Positions 8,107 through 16,500 of a DNA stretch of 34,172 nucleotides are shown here, one piece after another. The notes below the pieces were generated by a model. That model did no database searches. It had not been told where the DNA came from and was given only the letters and a program-made list of their open reading frames with translations. Position numbers and translations under genes: made by a program. Source of the DNA: Pirellulaceae bacterium. GTDB lineage: Bacteria > Planctomycetota > Planctomycetia > Pirellulales > Pirellulaceae. The stretch's first letter is position 1, and each line of letters begins with the position of its first letter. The DNA lies in NCBI GenBank assembly GCA_024102795.1, contig JAGFJK010000042.1, positions 1 to 34,172 of the forward strand. The letters are read 5' to 3'.

Positions 8107-9243
8107 CTAATCGTCGTCATCGCCATCCGACCCGCCTGATCGGTCGTCGTCGTCATCGCCATCCGACCCGCCTGATCGGTGGTCGTCGTCATCGCCATCC
8201 GACCCGCCTGATCGGTCCTCGTCAGCTTCCCCCGAACTGCCGCGATCTGCCGGGTCGACGTCCGCACCTCTGTCACAGGATGCGGAACCGTCAGTAGCGT
8301 CAAGGTTGTCCGTGGTGAACAATGTTGCGAACACCTGATCGACACCCGTTGGGCTGAATCCCTCGTCGTCCGGGCTGCCGTCGCTCAGGCCGCTGTCATC
8401 CACTCGGCCATCGGAGTCGTCCGGGCTGCCGTCGCTCAAGCCGCTGTCATCCAGTGGGCCATCGGAGTCGTCCGGGCTGCCGTCGCTCAGGCCGCTGTCA
8501 TCCACTCGGCCGTCGGAGTCGTCCGGGCTGCCGTCGCTCAGGCTGCTGTCATCCACTCGGCCGTCGGAGTCGTCCGGGCTGCCGTCGCTCAAGCCGCTGT
8601 CATCCAGTGGGCCGTCGGAGTCGTCCGGGCTGCCGTCGCTCAAGCCGCTGTCATCCAGTCGGCCGGCGGAGTCGTCCGGGCTGCCGTCGCTCAGGCCGCT
8701 GTCATCCAGTCGGCCATCGGAGTCGTCCGGGCTGCCGTCGCTCAGGCCGCTGTCGTCCACCCGGCCGTCGGAGTCGTCCGGGCTGCCGTCGCTCAGACCG
8801 CTGTCGTCCACTCGGCCGTCGGAGTCATCCGAGTGGCTTGCGCGTTCGGAACGAGGTGCGTCGGGAACGGTCAGGCGGTTGATGACTATCAGGACGTCTT
8901 GCCCACTGGCAATGCCATCATTGTTTACATCCACGTAGGGAGCATTAGGATCTTTGTCGGCCAGGACTCCAGAGCCAGATGTGTTCAGATGATTGACCAC
9001 CAGCAAGGCATCAACGGCGGTGACGAGATGGTCATCGTTGACGTCGCAACGATCGGTCGTGTTGTTCCACTCGGCGAAGCCGTGCAACTCGGTCGGAGGA
9101 GGGGCACCCAGTATCGCGGCGGTTGTCGAGAGTACGGTCCGCGTTTCCAGCGATTCGTGCCCAAGTGCCCGGCGTCGCCGTTCGGAGCGGCGTGTACGAG
9201 TGGCTTTTCGTTGATGCTTTGATGCGTGGTGATTCTTCGCCAT
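8107..9243 (-). CDS. Secreted LEPR-XLL/dockerin-type protein with acidic Asp/Ser/Gly tandem repeats
   Basis: 378 residues from ATG 9243, which has GGAG seven bases upstream; the frame is open for 96 more codons but that part is not protein-like. The N-terminus is very basic (RKATRTRRSERRRRALG) and leads into HESLETRTVLS, a LEPR-XLL-like motif found at the N-termini of planctomycete exported proteins. Residues about 65-125 hold a dockerin-type pair of calcium motifs (DVNDDHLVTAVDALLVVNHL and DVNNDGIASGQDVLIVINRL). Nine 17-residue repeats of the type DSDGRVDDSGLSDGSPD follow, then a short tail and three 12-residue repeats (DRSGGSDGDDDD). The C-terminal half is therefore extremely acidic and probably disordered and calcium-binding, like RTX-like or SD-repeat stalks. 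It diverges from the ECF sigma/kinase operon, with 280 bases between start codons. Function unknown; a cell-surface or matrix role is inferred. Confidence 0.85.
   Translation of the reverse strand: MAKNHHASKHQRKATRTRRSERRRRALGHESLETRTVLSTTAAILGAPPPTELHGFAEWNNTTDRCDVNDDHLVTAVDALLVVNHLNTSGSGVLADKDPNAPYVDVNNDGIASGQDVLIVINRLTVPDAPRSERASHSDDSDGRVDDSGLSDGSPDDSDGRVDDSGLSDGSPDDSDGRLDDSGLSDGSPDDSAGRLDDSGLSDGSPDDSDGPLDDSGLSDGSPDDSDGRVDDSSLSDGSPDDSDGRVDDSGLSDGSPDDSDGPLDDSGLSDGSPDDSDGRVDDSGLSDGSPDDEGFSPTGVDQVFATLFTTDNLDATDGSASCDRGADVDPADRGSSGEADEDRSGGSDGDDDDHRSGGSDGDDDDDRSGGSDGDDDD
8111..8218 (-). repeat. Three tandem 36-bp coding repeats (DRSGGSDGDDDD)
   Basis: Three copies with a 36-bp period (anchors at 8118, 8154 and 8190) encode the extreme acidic C-terminus of the dockerin protein. 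The copies are nearly identical at DNA level, which makes length change by slippage or recombination likely. Confidence 0.85.
8365..8823 (-). repeat. Nine tandem 51-bp coding repeats (17-residue Asp/Ser/Gly unit)
   Basis: The anchor GTCGTCCGGG recurs exactly every 51 bases (8365, 8416, 8467, 8518 and onward to 8773), nine units in all, each encoding a 17-residue unit like DSDGRVDDSGLSDGSPD. Differences between units are few and mostly R/P and V/L changes. Spacing and reading frame rule out a CRISPR array. Confidence 0.9.
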
Positions 9244-9391
9244 GTCTGGTCTCCGGAAAACGGATGGCCGCCTGTCGGGGGAGTTACCTCGATCAGGACT
9301 CATCGGGGTTGAATGGGGAAGTCGGAAACGGTGTGGAAGTCCGCCAGACAACTCCAGGAACGAAGGCCGCGGCGGTTCGGGCGTCCTGTTC

Positions 9392-9463
9392 CGAAGTCTT
9401 GCCGCTAGCGGCCGCCTGATAAAATTTCGCCGCAAGACTTCGCTGGTCGGTTGCGGATATAAT
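9392..9463 (+). promoter_or_regulatory. Candidate operator and promoter of the sigma/kinase operon
   Basis: CGAAGTCTTGC (9392-9402) and GCAAGACTTCG (9432-9442) form a perfect 11-bp inverted repeat with a 29-base spacer. TATAAT follows at 9458-9463; the -35 region would overlap the right arm of the repeat. This is 60 bases upstream of the sigma factor ATG, in the divergent gap shared with the dockerin protein gene. The layout suits a dimeric regulator or an unusual sigma factor, but it is predicted by eye. Confidence 0.45.
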
Positions 9464-9523
9464 TCGAAAAATCGACTCCTCGGTAGGGGAGTGTGGCACC
9501 CCGAGAACGACGATCGGTCAGCA

Positions 9524-10207
9524 ATGGACACAAACGCTCCGCAAAGCGACGCCTCGGACGGGTCCCTATTGCGTCGCTTTCAGGGTGGTGAACAGAATGC
9601 GGCCACTGCGATTTACCTGCGGTACGCTCAGCGGCTGAATTTGCTGGCCCAGGCCAAGACGGGCCGCGAGTTGCTCGTGCGGCTGGACCCGGAGGACATT
9701 GTTCAGTCGGTTTTTCGAACTTTTTTTCGCCGCGCGGCCCTCGGCCACTATCAGGTTCCGGACGGCGACGAGTTGTGGAAGCTGTTCCTGGTGATTGCCC
9801 TCAACAAGATTCGTACGCTGGGCGAGTTTCACCGGGCCGCCAAACGCGACGTCGGGCACACAACCGATCTGGAGAGAGTCGGACCTGGAATTGCCGACAG
9901 CCACGGTTCGGACGAGGATGCCTATCGCATCCTGCGGATGACCGTGGATGAGTTGTTGGCGGAGTTGCCCGACACGCAGCGGCAGATGGTAGTGCTGCGG
10001 ATTGAGGGGCACGATGTCCAGGCGATAGCCCAAGCAACGGGGCGGGCCAAGCGATCGGTCGAAAGGGCTTTACAGAACTTCCGTGAGCGGTTGAGCGGCG
10101 TGCTCACTTCGGACGAATGCGGCCGAATTTCGAACGAAGGCATGCGGCCGGATGTTGGCCGCCGCGAACCAAAGCGGATTGCGTCCAGAGGGGATGAGCC
10201 GGAGTAG
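9524..10207 (+). CDS. ECF-family RNA polymerase sigma factor (planctomycete kinase-associated type)
   Basis: 227 residues from ATG 9524; the frame is open back to 9242 but the upstream part lacks any family character. Region sigma2 is at about residues 20-75 (IYLRYAQRLNLLAQAK, then LDPEDIVQSVFRTFFRRA). Region sigma4 is at about 145-190 (LPDTQRQMVVLRIEGHDVQAI, then GRAKRSVERALQNFRERL) and supplies the helix-turn-helix for the -35 element. There is no obvious anti-sigma gene; instead a large Ser/Thr kinase starts 7 bases after the stop. Planctomycetes are known to have ECF groups encoded next to such kinases, where phosphorylation is thought to replace anti-sigma control. The last 30 residues are a basic tail of unknown role. 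Probable target genes include its neighbours, but this is inference. Confidence 0.92.
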   Translation: MDTNAPQSDASDGSLLRRFQGGEQNAATAIYLRYAQRLNLLAQAKTGRELLVRLDPEDIVQSVFRTFFRRAALGHYQVPDGDELWKLFLVIALNKIRTLGEFHRAAKRDVGHTTDLERVGPGIADSHGSDEDAYRILRMTVDELLAELPDTQRQMVVLRIEGHDVQAIAQATGRAKRSVERALQNFRERLSGVLTSDECGRISNEGMRPDVGRREPKRIASRGDEPE

Positions 10208-10214
10208 CCAGTGA

Positions 10215-13200
10215 GTGAGCATGTCGCGCATGTCATTTTCAAGTTCTGAGCAGGTCGAAGCCAACGTTGAAGCCAACGTGGAGTCGTACGAGGAGGCACG
10301 GGCAGCAGGCGGGCCTGCCAGGCTGGAGGACTTTGTTCCCGATCGTCAGCATCCGGCCTACGGTCCAACCGTTGTGGAACTTATCCGGGTAGAGCTGGAG
10401 TATCGTTGGCAAGCGGGCCAGAGCCCTCGGCTGGACGAGTATGCGACCCGGTTTGCCGATATCTTGCAGCAACCGGAATACCTGGCGGAAGTGGCCTACG
10501 AAGAATATCGTCAACGACGGTTATCTGGAGAGGCCGTTCCGCGGGACGAGTACGCTCGCCAGGTCAAGATCGACGTGGCTGCCTGGCCGGAGCTGCCCGT
10601 GGGGCCCGCGCCGCCTGAGGAGGCGGAGCGCGACCCGCTCGTATGTGACACGCTGTCGCTGAGCGATCGGGAGACGGCCCGACGGCTGGAAGCCGCGTCG
10701 CACGAGTTGCCTCGCGTGGGCGAGCGGTTCCTGCACTTTGATCTGGTGGGCGAATTGGGGAGAGGTGCCTTCGGTCGGGTCTATTTGGCCAGGCAGGGTG
10801 ATCTGGCCAATCGTTTCGTGGTGCTGAAGATCACACCGCAGCTCGGCGAGGAGCCCTGGCGACTGGCTCAGCTACAACATACCAACATCGTGCCGATCTA
10901 TTCGTTGCACCAGCAGGGGGCACTCCGAGCGCTCTGCATGCCGTTTCTTGGTCCGACGACGCTGGCGGATGTCTTGCGGAATTTTCAAGCCGGCCCTGTG
11001 CCCGTATCGGCGAAGGCCCTGGTCAGCACGATTTCCGATCGGCAGTCCACGACCTGGACGACCGCCGCAAGTGCCGAATTGGGCGCGTCGGACGCGTTGG
11101 ACGAGCCGGTTCGGGAAGACCGACCCCGCGTCACGACCACTCCGCACCGTCTGGACAACATGAGCTACCTGGATGCCGTGGTCTGGATTGTGGCCCGCGT
11201 GGCTGACGGCCTGGCACATGCACACGAGCGAGGCATCCTGCATCGCGATTTGAAACCCGCGAACATCTTGCTGACCGACGATGGTGAGCCGTTGATCCTG
11301 GACTTCAACCTGGCAACGCCGGAGACCGCGCCGAGCACCCTGGTTGGCGGGACTTTGCCCTACATGGCCCCGGAACATCTGGCGGCCGTTCAGCGAGGTG
11401 GCGCCGTCGATGCCCGGGCCGATATCTATGCATTGGGAGTGATCCTGTTCGAACTGTTGACGGGCCGGGCGCCCTATCCTCCGCGGCACGGGGCGTTTGA
11501 GCCGGTCGTGGTTCAGATGCTGGAAGACCGCCGACAGCCGGCTCCACGAGCGCGCAGCTTGAATCCCCAGGTGTCGCCGGGGCTCGAGGCGATCCTGGGG
11601 CGGTGCCTGGCGATCGAAGCGGACAATCGGTATGCATCCGCCCGGCAACTGGGGGAGGACTTGCAGCGGCACTTGGAGCATCGTCCGCTGCAATACGCGC
11701 CGGACCGCTCGCCGACCGAGCGTCTACGCAAATGGGTCCGGAGGCATCCCCGACTCTCGTCAGCCACTACGGTCGGCTCGCTGGCAGCCCTGCTGATTGC
11801 CGTGGTTGTCGGAGCGGCGTCGGTCCGCGGCATGCAGTTCTCGCGGCATCTGGCTCAGGATCGCCTGGTGGAATTCAGCCAGACGGTGTCGCACGTCCGT
11901 TCGGCGTTGAACTCGCCATTCGTCGACGACCAGCGGCTGAACGACGCCGTGGGGCAGGCCGAACAGGCGCTGCAAGGCTACAATCTGTTGGACGCGCAGC
12001 AGGTATCGGCGGCGAACGACTACCGCTTGCTGGATCGGAAGGGGCAACGCGGGTTGGCCGAACATGCGGCCGAACTCATGTACCTGCTTGCCGCCGGACA
12101 GACGCAGCAGGCATTGCGAGCCGACGCTGCCGATGTGCCGCTGCCAACGTTGGAACTCGCCTTGGCCTGTAATGAACGGGCGATGCAATTCTTGGGAAAG
12201 CCCGTCCCTCATGCGCTGGCCATGCAGCGGCGCCGCATACTGGCGGCGTCCGGCCAGCTACCTCCCGGTTGGGAAAGTTCATGGTCGACGACTCCGGAAG
12301 CCGGGAGCGCGAGCAGGTTGAGCAACCATCCGTTCGACCAGCGTTTGCTGGCCAGCGAGCTCGTGCAACGGCACAAGCCAGGACAGGCCGCCGAAGTGCT
12401 CGAATCGCTTGTGCAGCAGCGGCCGCAAGACGATGGACTCTGGTTCTCTCTGGGGAGTTGCTACCTGGAATTGCATCGTCCGGCCGAAGCGGAAGGCTGT
12501 TTTTCCATGGCCGTCGCTCTGCAGCCTGACGCTCCGCTGCCTCGCGAGTATCGAGGTCTGGCTCGCTACCAGCAACAACGGTTTGCCTCGGCCCTGGAGG
12601 ACTTTGATCATGCCGCGCGCCAGCAGGTGCGACCGACGGGGACCCTGGTCAATCGGGCGCTGGCCTGTCAGGCACTAGGCCGACTATCGGAAGCCGTCCG
12701 CGACCTGGATGCGGCGTTGCGGAACGGAGCGACGCAGACTCGAGTGTTCTTGCTTCGCTCACGGCTCCACGCCCGATTGGGTGACGCCGTGGCAGCCGCC
12801 GCCGACCGCCAGGAGGGCCTGCGGCGAACACCCCGCGACGCGGACAGTTGGGTCGCGCGGGGAGTTGCCCGGTTGAGCGAGGATCCTTCGGGGGCTTTAG
12901 CCGATTTTCGGGCCGCCTTGCAACTGGAGCCGCGGTGTCGCGAAGCCTGGCAGAACCTGGCCCATGTCCTGTCGGAACGCGAGGATCAACCGCGGCAAGC
13001 AATCGAAGCGCTGGACCAATTGCTGGCCATCGACCCCGGCGATGCAGGTGCCCAGGTGAGTCGTGCTGTCTTGCTGGCACGGCTCGGTGAATCCCAGCTT
13101 GCCTCTGCCGCGGCCGAATCCGCTGCCGCGTCCAGCGACGATCCACACGTGTGGTACCAGGCTGGCTGTGTCCAGGCATTGAACTCGACAGTCAGGGCCG

Positions 13201-13370
13201 AGGAGGCGGACAAGGCCTGGCCGTGGGTGGCTCGAGCGCTTGCGGCCCGACCGGCCCTGGCATCGATCGCGGCCACGGATCCCGACTTGCAATCCATCCG
13301 GGAAAACCCTCACTTCCAAAGTGCCGTCCGTGCCGCGCTGCAGTTGACGGCGGCCGCCAATCAGCCCTGA
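10215..13370 (+). CDS. Membrane-anchored Ser/Thr protein kinase with C-terminal TPR domain
   Basis: 1051 residues from GTG 10215, 10 bases after a GGAG; ATG 10221 and ATG 10230 are alternatives. Residues 1-130 are the N-terminal region typical of planctomycete sigma-linked kinases (ELIRVELEYRWQAGQSPRLDEY). The kinase domain spans about 172-490: glycine loop GELGRGAFGRVYLA, ATP lysine in VVLKIT (K205), catalytic loop HRDLKPANILL (H343, D345), then DFN at 363-365 where DFG is expected, and GGTLPYMAPEHL. There is an insert of about 50 residues before the catalytic helix. One transmembrane helix lies near 516-535 (VGSLAALLIAVVVGAA). The remaining 500 residues, probably outside the cytoplasm, form helical pairs including several TPRs. 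It is cotranscribed with the ECF sigma factor, so a role as its sensor and activator is likely. Metal-binding Asp363 is kept, so it may be active. Confidence 0.93.
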   Translation: MSMSRMSFSSSEQVEANVEANVESYEEARAAGGPARLEDFVPDRQHPAYGPTVVELIRVELEYRWQAGQSPRLDEYATRFADILQQPEYLAEVAYEEYRQRRLSGEAVPRDEYARQVKIDVAAWPELPVGPAPPEEAERDPLVCDTLSLSDRETARRLEAASHELPRVGERFLHFDLVGELGRGAFGRVYLARQGDLANRFVVLKITPQLGEEPWRLAQLQHTNIVPIYSLHQQGALRALCMPFLGPTTLADVLRNFQAGPVPVSAKALVSTISDRQSTTWTTAASAELGASDALDEPVREDRPRVTTTPHRLDNMSYLDAVVWIVARVADGLAHAHERGILHRDLKPANILLTDDGEPLILDFNLATPETAPSTLVGGTLPYMAPEHLAAVQRGGAVDARADIYALGVILFELLTGRAPYPPRHGAFEPVVVQMLEDRRQPAPRARSLNPQVSPGLEAILGRCLAIEADNRYASARQLGEDLQRHLEHRPLQYAPDRSPTERLRKWVRRHPRLSSATTVGSLAALLIAVVVGAASVRGMQFSRHLAQDRLVEFSQTVSHVRSALNSPFVDDQRLNDAVGQAEQALQGYNLLDAQQVSAANDYRLLDRKGQRGLAEHAAELMYLLAAGQTQQALRADAADVPLPTLELALACNERAMQFLGKPVPHALAMQRRRILAASGQLPPGWESSWSTTPEAGSASRLSNHPFDQRLLASELVQRHKPGQAAEVLESLVQQRPQDDGLWFSLGSCYLELHRPAEAEGCFSMAVALQPDAPLPREYRGLARYQQQRFASALEDFDHAARQQVRPTGTLVNRALACQALGRLSEAVRDLDAALRNGATQTRVFLLRSRLHARLGDAVAAAADRQEGLRRTPRDADSWVARGVARLSEDPSGALADFRAALQLEPRCREAWQNLAHVLSEREDQPRQAIEALDQLLAIDPGDAGAQVSRAVLLARLGESQLASAAAESAAASSDDPHVWYQAGCVQALNSTVRAEEADKAWPWVARALAARPALASIAATDPDLQSIRENPHFQSAVRAALQLTAAANQP

Positions 13371-13378
13371 AGAAAAAG

Positions 13379-13416
13379 ACCGCCGCTAATCGTTGGAACA
13401 GTTGGTTAGCGGCGGT
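13379..13416. terminator. Bidirectional-looking intrinsic terminator between convergent genes
   Basis: ACCGCCGCTAA (13379-13389) and TTAGCGGCGGT (13406-13416) form a perfect 11-bp stem with a 16-base loop. On the plus strand only TTT follows. On the minus strand the stem is followed by TCTTTTTCTTC, a good U-tract, so it best terminates transcripts of the large minus-strand gene while also folding at the end of the kinase mRNA, 9 bases after its stop. From here to 13564 I see nothing else. Confidence 0.7.
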
Positions 13417-13564
13417 TTGGGCGGGGTGATCAGCCGGTCATCTGTCTCCGCAGTACGCTGGAGTGGGATGTCGGGCGGCGGGCCTCGATTGGTACCTGCC
13501 GTTCGCCGTGGAATGCGAGGTCCAGCACGTCCGGCAGAACTCCTCGCCCAGCCCGGCCAGTTCC

Positions 13565-16500
13565 TCAAAGTAGCCGCGGACCTGTCGCCCTTAAAGACCC
13601 TGGGGCGTCTTGCAAGTTTGTGCGCCCGCCGGCCAACAGTTCGTCCAGAGTCGCGTCGAGGTCGAGGTCGAGTGAGCTCAAGCGATCGCGTAACTCAGCG
13701 AACACCACGTGGCGCGAGTTCTCGCGCTGGGCATGGCCGCCGCGAAAGACCTCGAACAGCTCCTCGCCACGGAATTCGCTGTCGGCAGGCTTACTCCGCC
13801 GCGCTTTCGTCCCAGGGTTGTCCGTCGACGATCGCTCATCGTGTACGGAGCCTTCGTCGGCGCGACCGACAAGTGTCATGATCAAGTCGTCCGCCGGATT
13901 GTCACTCGCACTTCGCCCCGCCTGGCTCTCGATAAATGGCCGTGGGTCGGCGATGCCTTGTGGATCGCGGTTGATCCTGGCGAGTTTGAAGATATGACTG
14001 GCCGTCAGCACGCCTGTCGTTCGTGAAGTCGCTCCATCGTACTGATAAACTTTGTCGCTCCCGGAATCCACAATCCAAATGTGATTCACGTCATTCGGAT
14101 CAATCGTGAGACCGGTGGGTTTTGATTTTGAGTTCGGCTCGCCAATCTGCCATTCTCCGTCGAGCACACCACTGATCGTGTAGCGAAACACCTGGTCCGC
14201 CGCTCGTGTGTCGTTGACAACCCACACATGGCTTCCGTCGGTGACCAGATCCATCGGATTGCGGTTACTCGAATCCAACCGGAAGCTGGACGTGGGTGTC
14301 GCGTTCCCGGAACGGCGTGTCGCGCCGCCCGCGAAGAAATGCACCTGCCTTTCACCCCCATCCACGATCCACAGATCATCACCGTGAATTGTGATTCCCT
14401 CCGCTTTGTCCACCATTCCAAATTCCCAGGAACCCAAAGACTGTCCCTGGTTGTCGTAAACGAACACTTCTCCCTTCTCATCGACCACCCATAAGGTCGT
14501 TCCGTCCGCGGCGGCGGCAATGCCACGAGGCTTCTTGTCTTCCGTGTTCAGCCGACTGATACTCAGCGATTTGCCGTCCGCGTCGTACCCAAACGTACGA
14601 CGCACTGCCCGATCCACAACAAAAAACTTCGCGCCAGCCGGTTGTGGGGCGGGTTCCACTTGGATGCTGGCCGTGGCCACGTTCGAGTCGGCCGTGCCGT
14701 CGCTGGCCTTGTAGCTGAAACTATCCACACCCGAGTATCCGGCGTCGGGCGTGTAACTGAACGAACCGTTCGTGTTCAGCGTCAGGCTGCCGTGGGTCGG
14801 ACCCGTGACCAGGACGGCGGTGAGCGAACTGCTGTCGGGGTCCGAATCGTTGCCCAGCACGCCGGGACCGTCGATCGTCGGCACCGCGTCCTCGCCGGTC
14901 GTGTAGGAATCGGCCGTTGCCAGGGGAGGGTCATTCGCGGGCGTGATGGTGATGCTGGCCGTGGCCACGTTCGAGTCGGCCGTGCCGTCGCTGGCTTTGT
15001 AGCTGAAACTATCCACACCCGAGTATCCGGCGTCGTGCGTGTAGCTGAACGAACCGTTAGCATTCAGCGTCAGGCTGCCGGGGGTCGGACCTGTGGCCTG
15101 GACGGCGGTGAGCGAACTGCTGTCGGGGTCCGAATCGTTGCCCAGCACGCCGGGAACGTCGATTATCAGCACCGCGTCCTCGCCGGTCGTGTAGGAATCG
15201 GCCGCTGCCAGGGGAGCGTCATTCACGGGCGTGATGGTGATGCTGGCCGTGGCCAGGTTCGAGTCGGCCGTGGCGTCACTGGATTTGTAGCTGAAACTAT
15301 CCACACCCGAGTATCCGGCGTCGGGCGTGTAGCTGAACGAACCGTTCGCGTTCAGCGTCAGGCTGCCGTGGGTCGGACCCGTGACCAGGACGGCGGCAAG
15401 CGAACTGCTGTCGGGGTCCGAATCGTTGCCCAGCACGCCGGGAGCGTCGATCATCAGCACCACGTCCTCGCCGGTCGTGTAGGAATCGGCCGTTGCCAGG
15501 GGAGCATCATTCACCGGCGTGATGGTGATGGTGAATGTTTGGGGCAAGCTGGTGTCGACACCGCCACCGTCGGTACCGCCGTTGTCATGCAGTCGCACGG
15601 TGACGTTGGCCAGGCCGAAAGCGTCCGGGGCGGGAACATACGTGAGAGTTCCATTGGGCGAGATGGCGGGCTGCTCGGCAAACAGCGAGGGATTGTCACT
15701 GCTGACAAGGAAATTGACGGACTGCGAGGACTCGCTGGTTGGGCCAGCCAGAACGTCCGTGGCCCAGGCAGGGACTGTCTGGGTGCCAGCGTCTTCCTGA
15801 ACCACCTGATCCGCGCCAGCCGTGAAGCTGGGCGCGACGTTGGGTGATCCGTCACCGATTCGCTGGTCGCCAAAATCGATTCCGCTGCTATGCTCTCCGT
15901 CATCGCAATCCTCGAACTCGTAGCCGTCTCCGGGAATCGGCGTACCGATCACAACGGGGATCGAACCGAGCACTACATTGGTTCCTTCGCGAACAAACTC
16001 CAGATCAAAGCGATGGGGGCGACCGTCGCCGACAAACGTCACATCGAACGTCGCCGTGTCGCCGGCGCCAAGACCATTGATGACTCCGGGACGACTGCTG
16101 ATGAGCACTCGCGGATCCGATGCCCGGAGTGTGACGTTGACATTCACATTGGTGACCGCGTTCTCGACGGCGGCAACGATGCCATCCGCCACATGGAGCG
16201 CCAAGCCGGTCCCAGTTCCAATCTGGAAATAGAAGGGATCTCCCGGCGCGATATCGTCGGTCGTGCCATTGGCAATCGTAGTGGTCGATCGGTTGACCGA
16301 CCCCGTCAGATTGGCGAGCGCTTCCAGGCCTTGCCGCGGTGCTTGATTGGAGGCGGCATTGGTGCCCAGTCCAATGACCAGCGCTCCCAACGCGTTTAAG
16401 CCCGTTACGGTCTCTTGGACTCCCGCGCCGGAGTTGAAGGGAGTTGTCGCACGAGAGGAGGCCGTGACTTGCGAGAGGGGCAACGTCAGGCCGTCAATCC

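Noticed and set aside
8365-8823. CRISPR-like regular repeats
   Set aside because: The 51-bp period has no unique spacers, keeps the reading frame and encodes a protein repeat; no cas genes are present.
14642-15847. Plus-strand frame with apparent GRTRDQDGGERTAVGVR repeats
   Set aside because: It is the reverse complement of the three 288-bp repeats of the giant surface protein; the minus strand gives known domain motifs.
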